Below, piece by piece: positions 38,601 to 50,830 of a stretch of 64,000 nucleotides of DNA. This DNA is from Mycteria americana (lineage: Eukaryota > Chordata > Aves > Ciconiiformes > Ciconiidae): NCBI RefSeq assembly GCF_035582795.1, contig NC_134367.1:84861062-84925061 (forward strand), written 5' to 3'. A program made the translations under genes and the position numbers. Numbering within the stretch: the stretch's first letter is position 1; each line of letters starts with the position of its first letter. A model generated the notes under the pieces. The model worked only from the letters and a program-made list of their open reading frames with translations, was not told the origin of the DNA and made no database searches.

Positions 38601-41600
38601 GTCCTCTCCTCCTCTTTGTTCCAGTGCAAAGCCAAACTACCTTCGGCTACAGGTGGCTTAAACCTTCACATCTGACACTGAAAAGGCTGTGTGGAGAAGT
38701 GTTGATGCAGCCAGTGCCACCTCCCAGCTGGGAGCTGAACCTGCCCCCAGGAGCGTCTCACCCTGCTTTGCTCCACCAGCCCAAAGCTCACCAGCTGTGC
38801 ACCTGGGTGTACCCGAGTTGTAGACAGGGGGGAGATGGTGCCGTGGTTGCCTGTTTCTCCACTGGAAGGGCTTCATTTTGACTTCACACCACAGCAAGCA
38901 GAAGAGATGCCTCGCTGGGCTGGCATCACGGTGGCAGCAGCAGCAGCCCAACCCCTGGCACGTGGCCTTCGCAGGACCCTCCTGCCCCAGCCCCAGCGTG
39001 ATGGCCCTCCCCTCACTGCTCCAGCCAAGGAGGGCCTCAGGCTTGACCAAGGGGATGCCACAGGCCAGCTAAGGACTTCAATTGCCCAAACAGGCAGTGC
39101 ATTAAGATAGACTGGGCTCAAACCTGGGCTAAGCATATGCTACAGACACCCTCAGTAAGTCTGTGGCACAGCCATGAAATGAAGCTGGATGTCCTGAGGC
39201 CACCGGTCCTCCCTTCCTTAGCCTTGTATTCCTGCGACTATAAACCAAACCTTGCAATGGCAGGAGAGCAGTGGCATTCAGTTATTTTGTTTTCATTTGA
39301 TAAAAATGAAAAGATGAGGGTGCCTGCGTAGCTGATCTGCTGCATTTTACCTCCAGCATTCTCTGACAGAGAAACCCGACCTCTTGGGAGGCTGCATTAG
39401 CAAGCACCCCACCTCAGAGGCAGCACCCTCCATTCCTCCTCCACCACCTGGGCAGCACAGCATCTTCCCTCCAGGGTACTGAGCTGAGGAAAGCCGTCAG
39501 TTTACAGGCAGTGCAGAAACCTGTACTGTGCACTCTTCTCATTTCCTTTGGAATCCAGTGTTAGGTATTGTCTTGCTTTCCAATGGGATGTGTAAGAGGT
39601 TAGGAAGAAAGTTAAAGGATGTTTCTTATATCTACTTAAGAAACATTCAGGTCCTGTTATGTTCCATGGGAGGGCACTGGCACAGGAGAGAGATCAGGAC
39701 TGTTCCAACAGAGCAATTCGTATGTTCCCAAGCAGGTCAGGAGAGATTGCAGAGAAAAGCAAACGTTGCAAAACCTTTTGCAATGCAAAACTCAACAAAC
39801 AATTGCAAATTGTTTGAGTTAAAGCAGAGAAATTGCTTGAATGGGTTTTGAACCCTTTTTCTTCTTCCTAATAATGAGCATTTTCTTTTTTGCAAGCATG
39901 CTCCTGGAATGAGAAGTCTCATAGTTTGGGGATATGTTCACACTGGGAACATTCACGTGACCTTTCAGATCACATTCCTCCTATTTATAAGAGTATTAGT
40001 CATCCACTTAGAGAGCAGAACTAATACCATGTTTGTTAAATGACTAAATGTGCGCTATGAATAACCAGCGGTGGGTACTTAAAACCACAGTTATATCCAA
40101 GAGCACACCGAGAATCCATAGCTAGCACACGCTTAGACAAAGCACAAATAATACTACTGCACGTAAAATACATTTGAAAGACAGTTTGAAGACAATTCAC
40201 TCACAGGAAGAAAGGGCTAAATTCATCGGATAGATTATTTTCCAGAGATAGTTCACCTAGTTATTTAGGCATATAGGATAGCTGGCAAGAGTACATGACT
40301 GAAGACTTAAATTTGAAAAAAGTCCAGGCAGAACTGTAAGACAAAGAGGATAGAGCACAACTCCACTGGAGCTTGGCCATTACACTACACAGAAAATGTC
40401 GGGAGCGTTGTACTACAAGTTTGCAACTTTGTCACTGGCAAAACACGAGGTTTAGGTGACCTGAGTAATGCCTAACTTGTTAACTAACGTGTTGCTCAAC
40501 TTAGCTTCAGGGAAAGCACAATACCAGCCATGTGTGTTATTAGCCCCAACACGTTTGTGAGTCCCAGCCAACATGAGTAAACTTTCCGTGCCTCAGATGT
40601 TACCAGTGCCTCAGCAAACTGCCATAAGCAGTATCCCTTCCTGGGTCAGGAAAAATGGTACTTCCCAGGTGCTGAGGACTTCCCTGCTCTGCGTGCAGTA
40701 ATACCAGCACTTTGGGAAGCATTTAGCAGGACAAGATAGATGTAGTCAGCGCGCTCAGACCATTTTGGTGAAACCATATGAGTGCACGTATCTGACAGGA
40801 GAAAATCAGGAGGAGAGGAGAGGAAGAGTGAAGGACAAAAAGGTGGGAGGAACAGGAAGAAGGAAAGCATAGACAGCAGCATGAGAAATGAAAAGAGACA
40901 GCAGGCTATGTGCCCCTCTATAAAAGAAACACAGAAGCAGCCTGGGCTGTGTGAGCTCCACATTTCTGACAGCAGGAAAAATGGAAGTGGGAACAGCAGT
41001 GCAAAGAATTTATGAGAGTTTTGAAGAATGATGTGCAAATTATGGGCTGGAGCACAGAGAATTAAAGGACTCTGAGTTCCCACCTGCCCCTCAGTTTAGC
41101 ATTAAAGTCCAATGATGTGCTTCCACACTGCACAGGATGGCGCTGGGGATGCCTGGCTGCACTACGCTTTTGGCCAAACCCTCTTAGGGTGAGGGTGGAC
41201 ATGATCAGCAGGAGGTGCCTGGCTGCAGTCACATGGCAGTGTCAGGGAGCTGCCCCCGCCAGCAAAACTCTCTAGTGTCAGCATGACCAGAGGGACACAA
41301 GTGCCATGGCCAGAGGCAGCGGCTGAAAGGTTCAGTGAGAGGTGGCAGCTAAAGGTGCAAATACCACTTCTTCACTGCAGCCTCCATGAATGCCCCTGCC
41401 TGTGCAATACAGCGGATGTTTTGAATGGCAGAGCACAGGCAGTGAATCATTTTATAATCACTGCTGGTGTGTCCCAGCCTCAGTGTATCATCAAGCCTTC
41501 CTTTGGGTCAAGTAATCATTTGAGTCTGAATCATTGCCGCACAGGTTTCTCCTAGTGCAGCCTGGCATGGTCAGTGAGCAGAGCTAATTGAATGTGCTCT

Positions 41601-41843
41601 CACCATTTCACCCATGATTCGGGAGGGCCTGCAAGGCTGGTGCTTGCAGCTTTGCCGTACAGCCCTGGCAGCACGTACAGTCCTGCAGATCATGTAGTCT
41701 GCAGTCTTTTGTGTAGACACAAAAGTCAGGCAGCAAATTGTTAACCATGTAAGTTATCACTGTTTCCTTAAAATCTCCTCATGGGTCAAAGGGTTAGCAC
41801 TTTCCCGGGCTAGAACAATGTCGGTAGTGAGCCAGGGCCTCCA
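35681..41843. other. Intergenic DNA, no gene recognised
   Basis: Mixed to AT-rich sequence. It holds an AC-rich run at 37541-37565 and a perfect MEF2-type motif (CTATTTATAA) at 39981-39990. An 8-bp inverted repeat (GTATTAGT at 39993-40000, ACTAATAC at 40020-40027) encloses a 19-base loop. Open frames of up to 175 codons (35611-36138) start over the MIR fragment or in GC-rich patches and match no family. Confidence 0.5.
37541..37565. repeat. AC-rich microsatellite
   Basis: Interrupted ACACAC run with an ATGCAG interruption. Ordinary simple repeat. Confidence 0.7.
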
Positions 41844-41914
41844 AATCACAGAATAATTGAGGCTGGAAGGGACCTCAGGAGGTCATCTTGTCCGAGACCC
41901 CGCTCAAAGCCAGG
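41844..41914 (-). mobile_element. CR1 LINE, 3' end, older copy
   Basis: Read on the plus strand it begins AATCACAGAATAATTGAGGC, followed by TGGAAGGGACCTCAGGAGGT, CATCTTGTCCGAGACCCC and GCTCAAAGCCAGG. This is the inverted CR1 3' end, so the element is on the minus strand. Only the terminal 70 bases or so are recognisable. It is more diverged than the copy at 30.2 kb. Confidence 0.85.
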
Positions 41915-42461
41915 TTTGAATGCCCTCCACCTTGTCCTCAGAGTCTGAGCCACCAACACAGAGGAAACAGAAATCCCGTGCAAGCCAAGGGAGCGCTTGT
42001 GCTGGTGGGGCCAGCTGAGATCAAACAGGTAAGGAGAGAGCATGAAGGGAAAAACCAGCAACATCAGGTAGTACCAGAGGGCCACAGGAGAGACAGAGTA
42101 AACTGAGGGAAAGACCAGCAAAACCAGGGGGGGACAGAGAGAGACAGCATGTTTGCTTCCTCTGCTGCCGAGATGGAGGCAGGAAGGCTGGTGTGGGGGC
42201 ATTTCTCCTTTCTCCCAGTTTGCTGCACGTGCACCAAAGCTCCTGCTGTGCAAAGGAGCCACCTCCTGACACCACGGGGGCAAAGTAAGAGCCAAGGTTG
42301 CCACAGCTGGCAGAGGGAGCAGAGTCTGGGCTCCACCCTGCCTGCACAGTCCTTCCTTCCCAGGTCTTGAGAGGGGTGGAGGGAAGGGGGCAACCCTCAT
42401 TCCTCTCTAGGCCAGATGGGGGAAGGACTCACCAGGGCTCACCCCCACGCTGTCACTAATA
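41915..42461. other. Intergenic DNA, nothing recognised
   Basis: GC-richer stretch with overlapping open frames on both strands (41846-42400 minus, 41888-42106 and 42149-42370 plus) and no recognisable product. Confidence 0.5.
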
Positions 42462-42530
42462 TCAAATAATAATAGTATTTAGCACTTCCATAATTACCTT
42501 TGCACTCTGGTATCACAGACACAGCTGAAT
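42462..42530 (-). mobile_element. Ancient L3-like tail, minus strand
   Basis: The plus strand reads AATAATAATAGTATTTAGCA, then CTTCCATAATTACCTTTGCA and CTCTGGTATCACAGAC. This order resembles the reverse complement of an L3-type LINE tail (an ATT-repeat end, then TAGCACTT, then ACCTTTCATCTGG). Divergence is high and the assignment is tentative. Confidence 0.4.
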
Positions 42531-43789
42531 TGGAAGTCATTAAGATTATTATAATGAGCTTCAGTGGATCCTTTCAATCGGAGGCATTATTTAGCCAGCC
42601 CTCATTTTCGTGGTTACATCCGAATAAGCACTCTGCATTGAGGTGAGGTTCACTGATGAGACACTTCAGCACAAAGGCAGTCTCCTACTTGCAAAGGCAG
42701 AACGAGTGTCATTATGCATCATGTTTCACCAGACTTCAAAATGCCAAGGAAGGTAAGTCAGGTTATAGCTGACTCCACCTTCAACTTGTAAGAGCTGCAA
42801 AACTCTTCCCATGGACTGGCACTTGGGCAAGGTCTGCCATGACCTCCTACACGTGGCAGCCATTTCTCAGCAGCTGCCATTCTGGAGGCCTTCAACAGTC
42901 AATACAAGCAGCCATCACAAGCCCTCACTGCAGATGTCGAATCAGCAAGAATTCTTATTGAAGTGGAGGGGGCAGAAGGCTAGCAGCTCTGGGAGCACCT
43001 TGTACCTGGAACAGGAGAACCGTGCTGACCTAGTGGAGATGCTGGCAAAGACCTGGGCTGCTGGCCTGAGCTCAGGTGGAGAGGCATGTGGACATATGGC
43101 TGTGCTGGGCTGGGCACTGCTGGGGCCAGTGAGCAGAACCGTGTTCAGAGCCGTCTGCAGAACAGAGACCTGCTGGTCCTGGGTCTATTTTTAGCCTCGC
43201 TGAAGACTTCTTTGTTTGGCCTTTCAATAAGAAGGAATTAAGTGCCCCTTTAATTGTGGTTACCTCAGTTCCCTCTTCATAAATGCAAATAAAGGCACTT
43301 AATTTCTCCCATTTTTGTTTGTCCTTTATGTTTGGGCTGTGAATCCCTTGGGAAAACATCAAGGGCTTCTAGGCGTACCTGTCTTATTAATGATAAAAGT
43401 AATGTGCTGGTTTTGTCATTGAAGTAGGAGGAAATGTAGGCACACGGAACAAACACTTGTATTGCAATTTCTTATGTTTAAAAAAAGAACAAAAAGATAA
43501 TAGGGTGTAATACTTTGACCAAGAGCAAAGGTAAAATCACAGCAGCTGACTCAGTGTAAAGGACTTAATAGAGTTGGCAACATTTCAGCCTGCCTTCTTG
43601 GGAACTTGAACATGGGAATATGCTAAGAGTAGCATAACATATCCAAAACACTGCCTGAATGAAAAAAAAGAGTTAGTTGTGCGCAAGTGTTATTTTCAGC
43701 AGCAAGGAAGTTCTTCTAGGGAAGCATGAGCACAAAGTTGTGTTTATTTCTTGGTATTCAGTAACTGTCAACATTACAAATAAACCCAA
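42531..43789. other. Intergenic DNA, nothing recognised
   Basis: Mixed composition, with no exon or repeat family that I can support. Confidence 0.5.
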
Positions 43790-43855
43790 TCAAGGTGGAG
43801 AATCGAACCCTGCACTGCTGGCCCCAAATACAGCTAAAACGCTCTTCTAATGTGT
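43790..43855 (-). mobile_element. tRNA-derived SINE head (MIR-type)
   Basis: On the minus strand a near-perfect polymerase III B box, GGTTCGATTCT (43799-43809), lies about 30 bases downstream of an A-box-like TAGAAGAGCG (43840-43849). The spacing and the segment between them fit the tRNA-derived head of MIR or related vertebrate SINEs. A functional tRNA is unlikely: the sequence does not fold into a matching acceptor stem and the anticodon arm is unclear. Confidence 0.5.
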
Positions 43856-45499
43856 TTGTGACCTAACAGTTCAGCCCATCCTCCAGAAACAAGTAAAAAC
43901 ACAAGACTTAGACAAGACCCAAACAAGCTTCAGCACAGTTTAGAAATACAGTTAAGACACAAAGCTGCTTCTTTGCTTCAAGACAAACTGGCTGTTACAA
44001 AAAACATTGAGGAGCAATGATATTTCCTGAGCTCTGGCTGTATCTGCAGTGGAAAGGAGTTTCCCATGCTGTTTCCTTAATTAGCACAAATATGCTGACA
44101 ACCTTCTCCATGCTGAAATCAAGCCATAGGCCACTAAAAAGTTGATCTATCTACGCATCCAAATCTACCACATGCTGATCCAACATGTTTCAATGCCGTA
44201 ATCAGTACCCAGATTATAACATGGCTTTGTCATGCATCCAGTTGCTGAAACAGACCTTGATGTCCCAATACAGAACCTATTTGTCCTGCAGTCAGCAAAT
44301 AGAAAAAGTGCCAATATATACATTCGACGTTTTGCAAGTGCTGGGATTGTGTGCTGGCATTTATTGGATCATTTTGAACACTACATGAATTTATAAATAT
44401 GACCCAGTTGAATTAGAGAAATAACATGATCTGAAGGCCAGATTCTAAGCTTGTTTAATCTGAAATAAACAGGGAATAACTCATTTGGCATCCAGTAATT
44501 TACTCTGGTTTCACCATGGAGTCATCAAGGCCACAGTTATCTCTTTACACAGTTCGATCTGAGTTTAGTCCTTGTCAACAGGACATGTTATAATACAATC
44601 ATGCAGCAGTCGAACAGAAAAGACAGCATGCCAATACAGTAAATATTGTAGTACCAGCCCTAGGGAAAAGTTTAGCAATCTTATGACAGGTAGGGTTTAA
44701 GCGTGTGAACCCGAGCCTCATTCCTCAGACAATTTTTGCTTTGTTGGTAATGCAGCTGGCAGGACTAACTCTAAAAGCAATTTATGCCTGGCCAGCTCAT
44801 AGCTAATTCTGAGTGAAAGCTGTGACAGCTAAGCTGTTTCCTCCCGGCTGAGGCAGCCAGTTTTCTGCAACTGGTTCAGTAAGGTTGCTGCCTGCTGTGC
44901 GGACAGGACACTACAACATGCCGGTGTGACTGGTCTGACCTCTCCTCCCACGTTTCAGTTGTCCCTACAGTAGTGCATCCCATGGTACATCGCACCATGG
45001 GCTGCTGCTCCTGGTAGGCGTCTTCCAGGAATTCACCTCCGTTGTTACTGGTCTGTGGCGTCACTGCCCACGTTTTCGCAGAATCACTTGGCACCGACGT
45101 GGCCGGACAGCATGGCAGGTAGCCTTGCCAGCATAGCTGCTGCTTGGAAAATCTGCCCTGTGGACATAAGCTGAGCATCTCGCTGGTTACCCACTATAAC
45201 TCTTTTAGCTGGATACAAGGTCACAGTTGTGAGAGTACCAAGAATATGTCTTTGATGACATTGACATAAATTACCCACAGTTTCTTGCCAAGAAAAAAAA
45301 AGAATGCCAGAAAGTGCTGCCCCGTGACGAACAAATTAGATCCCATTTTGTGTCCCTTCACCTGTAGAGAAAAGTTTGAATGTCACTGAATTCTGTGCCT
45401 GCAACTGTCACCTGGCCCAAAATGAACAAAACCAGGCTGACGGCTACGTTCATAACTTTACCGTTGAGCTGTTGTCTTTCCTGAATTTTATTTCGGTCC

Positions 45500-45515
45500 A
45501 TTTATTTATTTATTT
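45500..45515. repeat. (TTTA)n microsatellite
   Basis: Four tandem ATTT units in AT-rich DNA. Confidence 0.8.
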
Positions 45516-48315
45516 CAATAATTGTCCTTCAGTACCACAGAGCAGCTTTAAGACACAAATATGCTGTCATCAGACACCTCAAATTTTCCTTAGGCACCGT
45601 CAGTAAAAGCACGCCCTCCAAATCTATTGCAACTGCACAGGGCCCCTCCTGAGCTGGTGGGGCCAGAGGGAAAACTAAGCCGAGGGCTGGTCCTGGGAGG
45701 TCCTGAGCACTTGCAACTGGCCTTGGCCTCCATTCGAGGTACCGGCAGCCGAATCCTCGTAGGGGCAGCTGGACACTTCAGTGGTTACATGGGGAAAGGG
45801 GACTGCTGTCCCCGCCTGCTCGCAGAAGGACGAGAAACGGCAAAGGTGCTTCCTCCTGCTCAGATTGCACCCTGAACCCTTGTGCCATTGAACAGCCTTA
45901 CTCTTGCAGGGAGAAGGGGAGGGATGGAGTGAACGTAAGTCTGACCTTCCTGGAAGAATGGATTTATTGATGCTGTGCTGGGCTGAAACCTGAAACGACT
46001 GAAACAGGGCCTAGAGAGAGGGAATTACCAAACGAAGCCCAGTATGATTCAGTAATGCAAACTTAGGCTCACACAGCTTCCTCTTCCTAACCCCATTCCA
46101 TCTCTCTGAAAGACACTTTGCATGTTTTAACCAAATGGAAGCAGCAATCTAGACACCAAGAAAGCTTGCTGACGCCAGGCTGTGCCTCAGCACAAGCCAG
46201 AAGGACATAAATCAGACAAGGTGCAGGTAGTCAACTCGTTCAGGAAGGCTTTCCCCGAGGTTCCCCATTGTGCTCAAGCAGCGGCAAAAAACCCATCCGC
46301 CCAAAGACTGACACACCTTTGCCTCCCACTGAGTTCAATATAAAACTCATATTTGGAGAACAGAACCCCATGAGCCTGGCCTCATTTACACCGGTTTTAC
46401 ACAGTTGCCTCCTTGGGAAATACCCCATCTTTACATAGGTGCTCCCAAGATCAAACCTGGCTCAGCCAGCGCCTCTGAGCACCACTAATGTCTAGGTCTT
46501 TCTTCACTGACAAAAGGCCAGCCTCAACATGGTTAGAAAGCTGCTTTTCCTCTCCCCCAGTTCTTTCCATTGAAGATATAGTTTAAGAAGCTCATGAATA
46601 GGAGGGCACAGGCAGCTTGGAGCCTGCAGACCCTTCACTAAACACATGAGCAATCACCATGCAAACTTTCCCTGCAGTCCCACAGCTGCTGGGCCCTGAC
46701 CAGGATGTACAACCAACACAAGGGAAGGTTTCCACAGTCCCCTTTCTCTGGAGGGCTTCTGCTGCACTGCCATGGCTGAGCTGCTGGTTTAGGATGTTGA
46801 AGTCCTCCCTGCTGGAAAGGAGAGCACCACTCTCAGCATACACTGCACTTGAGCTGGCACTGGTTTCTTCCTATTTTCCAGCCCTTCCCATGACAGCTTA
46901 AAAGAAGTTTTGGCCTATGCCTTGTTTACAAACTCTGCTCAGAAAAAAACCCAGGTTTTAGTTTGCTGACCAAAGGCCAACAGGCCTGACCCTAGTCCTT
47001 ACCTGTCCAGGCGATTCACTGAAGAATTAGAGTGGTAAAACAGAAAATGCCCAAGACTGATGGCTTGAGAGGAGTCTTGCCCCATTTCTCACCCCACAGA
47101 CAATGCTGTGACCAGTGAACATACCACAGCACGCTACACAGAAGAAATCTTCTCCATCCTAGACATTGTAAAATACTGTACTGTGGTACAAGCTGGAGCA
47201 AGGATGTGGTGCAGAAATCCCAGACAGTCTTGGAGGCAGGATTACTCATTTATTTGTCACAAAACTCAGATGAAGTTGAGCTACTTATATTGCTATAGGG
47301 CAAGGAGGGGAGAGAGGCAGACTTTTTACATTTCCAGGAGACGTGTTTTAGCAACTGATGACACAGGGGGACAGGATTCTCCAAACTTCCCCTAGCTCAA
47401 GAATACAAAATCCTATTTCCCCATATATCATTAGTTCGCTAGCCACCTAGTCAGGTGCTATTTAAAGCCCTAGGCTTTAAATGCTTCTTGGCTAGTTCTC
47501 TGCATTGCCCTCTGCCCTGCCATAGGGAACAAGACCCTCGCTTTGAGAAATCATCTTCCATCAAAGTTGGCTGAGCTGGCTCTGCCCTTCCCCCAGAGGT
47601 TAGGTGTGTCTACAGCCAGGGCCTTGAATTGACAAGATCTCAAAGAAATAAGTAGCTTACACAGGTGGAATTAGGTAGAGATAATGGAAATAAACACCAG
47701 CTTGATATTTGAGGAGCTTCTGTGCACTGTTTCACTTGTGTCTACTAGCCCACAGGTGCCCCGCAAGCTAAGGATACTTCAGCTGACTTGTTTTTTCATG
47801 CCACCCTCGCATGTTTCTAAAAGCGTCTCTCCTTTTGATCACATGGCAGCAGGTACTGACTTGCTTACACACACAGCAGTGTTACCAGTGACTGTGCTAA
47901 ACACACGCTGCACAGGTGAGCCCTGCAATATTGTCTGTGGCTATAGAGCCATCACCCCACCCACACGGTCACGTTTTTCTCAGCGTAACCCCAGGTACGG
48001 CCCTACGCAATGCCTGGCCACTTTCAGATGAAAGCTTGCTCTTCCTCTCCTCCACCCCTCTGAGCTCAGCAATCAGGAATACAGAGGAAAACTTCTGGCC
48101 ATTTGCACTCGGGATGAGCAAACAACCAGCCCACGCTCTGTCCAGCAGCGTGAATGCCAGGTTACGTGAGGACATGCCAGCAGGGCCCACATACCACTGC
48201 TGGGTTATGAGCCCTTCAGATCCGACTGACGCTGCTCAGGAGACTTGAAATATAAACAGCACTTTTCTGGGAGGAGCAGCTCCGATCCAAATACTCCCCC
48301 ATCTTAGTCACAGGT

Positions 48316-48333
48316 TAAAATAAATAAATAAAC
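48316..48333. repeat. (AAAT)n microsatellite
   Basis: Tandem AAAT units ending in AAAC. Ordinary simple repeat. Confidence 0.75.
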
Positions 48334-49780
48334 AAAGCTGTACTAATCTCCCAGTTGGCCCGCTCGCAGCCATGTGACTGGCGTCAGCCTTCGCCCTGAG
48401 GTGAAATATGGACCCAAAGGCTGGGTCCTGGCTTCGCGGTGCTCCAATGGCACACGCAGGACAGGCAGCAGCCCCTAACTGGGATGGCGCGGACTTTGGC
48501 TTGCGGCGTAAGGGAACACCCACCTGGCAGACAGCAGAGCCCAGCTGCACGCCACCTGCTCCCGGCTCCATCACGCTTACATAAGGGAAATACTGAGGGG
48601 ACCAGGACACATTTAACCCAGAAATCCTCACGTGACCATGTGGATCCAAAGCAAAGCAGAGCAGACCTGGGTCTGCTTTCCATCCCACGCGGAGCCACAT
48701 CTGGGAAGCAAAGCAAAAAGGGGCCACGGCGCAGCAGGGCCCGAGGAGGCTGGGCAACGGAAGGACTAAGGCAGTAGTTGCTTCTTCCCCCGTCCTTTGG
48801 TGAGCAAGAATAGCTGTGCTGGGAGCCAAGAGGGCACACTGGGGCAGGATCAGTCTAGACTTGCTCTGTTTCTTGTCCTCCTTCCCACAGCATCTGCTGC
48901 TGGACCCTGTCAGAGGCAGGATAAAGAGCTAAGTGGAGCTCGCATCCGGCACAGTGCAGCCATTCTTACTCCCCTGCCTCGTGAGCTGCGAGTCTGGCCA
49001 AAGCTCCTGTGTGTGCATGAAAGGCAATCCCAGCATTAAATATATTCCTCCTCTTTATCCAAACTAGAAATGGCTCCTCAGCCTACAACATCACCAGGCT
49101 ATGTTAAAACATCTAAGTGTAATCAGGAATGCAGCTGGAGGTCTAAGCCTGGGGTGAGCAACCACGAGCATACATTTTAACAGGAACTATCCCAATGGGC
49201 TCTGAGAGCTACGTACAGTATATCTGCCTGTTGCTAATTATATTTACTGGTGGTGGTTGGTTTTTTTTTTCAGGCTGAAGATGAGTCAGAAAAAGAAAAA
49301 AGTCCTTTATTGTTGTGGAAGCAGAAGGATGTCTCCTGAGGGTGTATGTAATGCACTACTGTCACGGCATGACAATGGAAAAACTGACTGCTGAGCCAAC
49401 CAAACCCCCATAAATACCTAATGATATCTCTCCTGGCCCAGATTTTCTACAAGTCGGTGCCTGAACTGCATACGAAATGACAATCGATATGAAAGGATCT
49501 CTCTTCTCAACAGAGCCAGAATTTAAGAGCCCAGCTGAGCATTATATTCCAGTTCATACAAAGAGATCCTTTTAAAGGTCTGTCACAATAACTTAAAGGT
49601 GGTGATCCAGCAAAAATCTACTAGGCCTCTCCTCACCCTCTCCCCCACGCCTCCCACCATTAGCACAAAGAACAGCTGGCTTCAGGGAACAGGCATCGTT
49701 ATTAATTACAATATGGTGACACAAACAACGCATGCCTAGGGACGTTATCAAGTCTGCATTCACATGGGACAAGAACAAAA

Positions 49781-49828
49781 TTTTCTTCCTTTTCTTCTTC
49801 TTCTCCTCCTCCTCCTCCTCCTCCTCCT
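49781..49828. repeat. Polypyrimidine (TTC)n(TCC)n tract
   Basis: A nearly uninterrupted 48-base pyrimidine tract on the plus strand passes from TTC/TTCC units into eight or so TCC units. Homopurine-homopyrimidine tracts of this length can adopt triplex (H-DNA) forms. It lies just left of the CpG-rich block. Confidence 0.9.
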
Positions 49829-50830
49829 GGCTTGGGCAGCTCCGCCGCCTCATGTACTCGGCTGGGGAAGCGGCCGTGCCAAGCACCTGGCCCAGTTACA
49901 GGTATGCGCACAGGGACAGGGAGCCCGTTGTGAGAAAACCCGGCCTTAGCAAATTTCTCTGGCCGTCGGCCAGCCTCTGCGCATTGGGCAAGTGACTCTG
50001 CCCGGCCGCGGTTACATCAGTCACCACCACCTCCCTCAATGTCATGGCACGGGAAGTGGCTGCCAGGGGGGGGAGAGAGAGAGAGAGAGAGAGGCAGTCG
50101 CTGGTTTTTGAAACCGGCTGTCCAAAAAACATTACAACAGCCTTGCCGGTTTCCAGTGGGTTTGCTCAGTTCCTCCCTTCCCGTGAAGACCACACAGGCT
50201 TCGTGAGGGCGTTTCGCCCTGCCGCAGAAAGGCGGTCTCTGGGGCCCGCCGCTCCTGGCAGCCGCTCTGCAGCAGCGTGATTCCCCCGACTTCCTCCAGA
50301 CGCTCTCCCAGTTTACACCGAGGGCCAGAACCAAACTCAAAAGCTGATATTTAGGGGGAAAAATAGAGGTATTTTCTTACTTTTATATTTTTGTTCCAGA
50401 GGGAGACTCTCCGTGCTACTCCACCCCCAGCACAAGGGGGAGGCAGGGCTGGAAGGGTGAGCAGACCGAGAAGCCCCCCACGGCTCCACTCCCTCCTCTC
50501 ACCTCCCTCCCCGCTGCCTGCTCCGGTCCCTCGCGCGCTGCCGGACTCGCACACCCTTGGCACAGCGGCTGCCCAAGGCAGCCATGGTGGGAGACCAGCG
50601 CTCCCTGCCCTCCCCAGCCACCAGGTCGCAGGGGCCCAGGCCGGGACTGCCAGCCCCCTGCAGCGGGGAGGAGGAGGAGGCAGGCCGGAGCACCGCTGCC
50701 CGCAGGGCGACAGCCAAATCCCGCTCTGTGTGCCTTCAGAGCGATCCCCCCCCGCAGCAGTGACCGGGGATGGGTTCTGTGCGAGGGGACAGAGCAGACC
50801 CTGGACAAGGGATGGCACTTCAAGACAACC
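49829..50830. promoter_or_regulatory. CpG-rich block, possible CpG island
   Basis: Two CpG-dense pieces (about 50190-50300 and 50510-50760) sit in GC-rich DNA, with some CpGs already at 49840-49890. Counts are typically four to seven CpGs per 60 bases, weaker than the island at 12.9 kb. A pure GA run at 50073-50093 splits it. Frames are open on both strands (50391-50948 plus, 50351-50854 minus) with no recognisable product. Promoter or enhancer function is possible but unproven. Confidence 0.45.
50066..50093. repeat. G-run plus (GA)n microsatellite
   Basis: Eight G followed by ten GA dinucleotides on the plus strand: a purine tract, opposite in polarity to the pyrimidine tract 240 bases to the left. 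GA repeats near promoters can bind GAGA-type factors. Confidence 0.85.

Larger units (their letters stand above)
43856..49780. other. Intergenic DNA, no gene recognised
   Basis: Mostly AT-leaning non-coding sequence. Simple runs are (TTTA)n at 45500-45515, (AAAT)n at 48316-48333 and a T-run at 49261-49270. A weak tRNA-SINE-like piece on the minus strand at 46448-46493 (AGTGGTGCTCAG and GGTTTGATCTT) is below what I would call. The overlapping minus frames at 48308-48839 show no family. Confidence 0.5.

Noticed and set aside
43790..43855. Functional tRNA gene on the minus strand
   Set aside because: The B box is good, but acceptor and anticodon stems do not form. A SINE head explains it better.
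48308..48839. Two overlapping minus-strand frames of 173 and 151 codons
   Set aside because: Both cover the same DNA in different frames with no recognisable protein.
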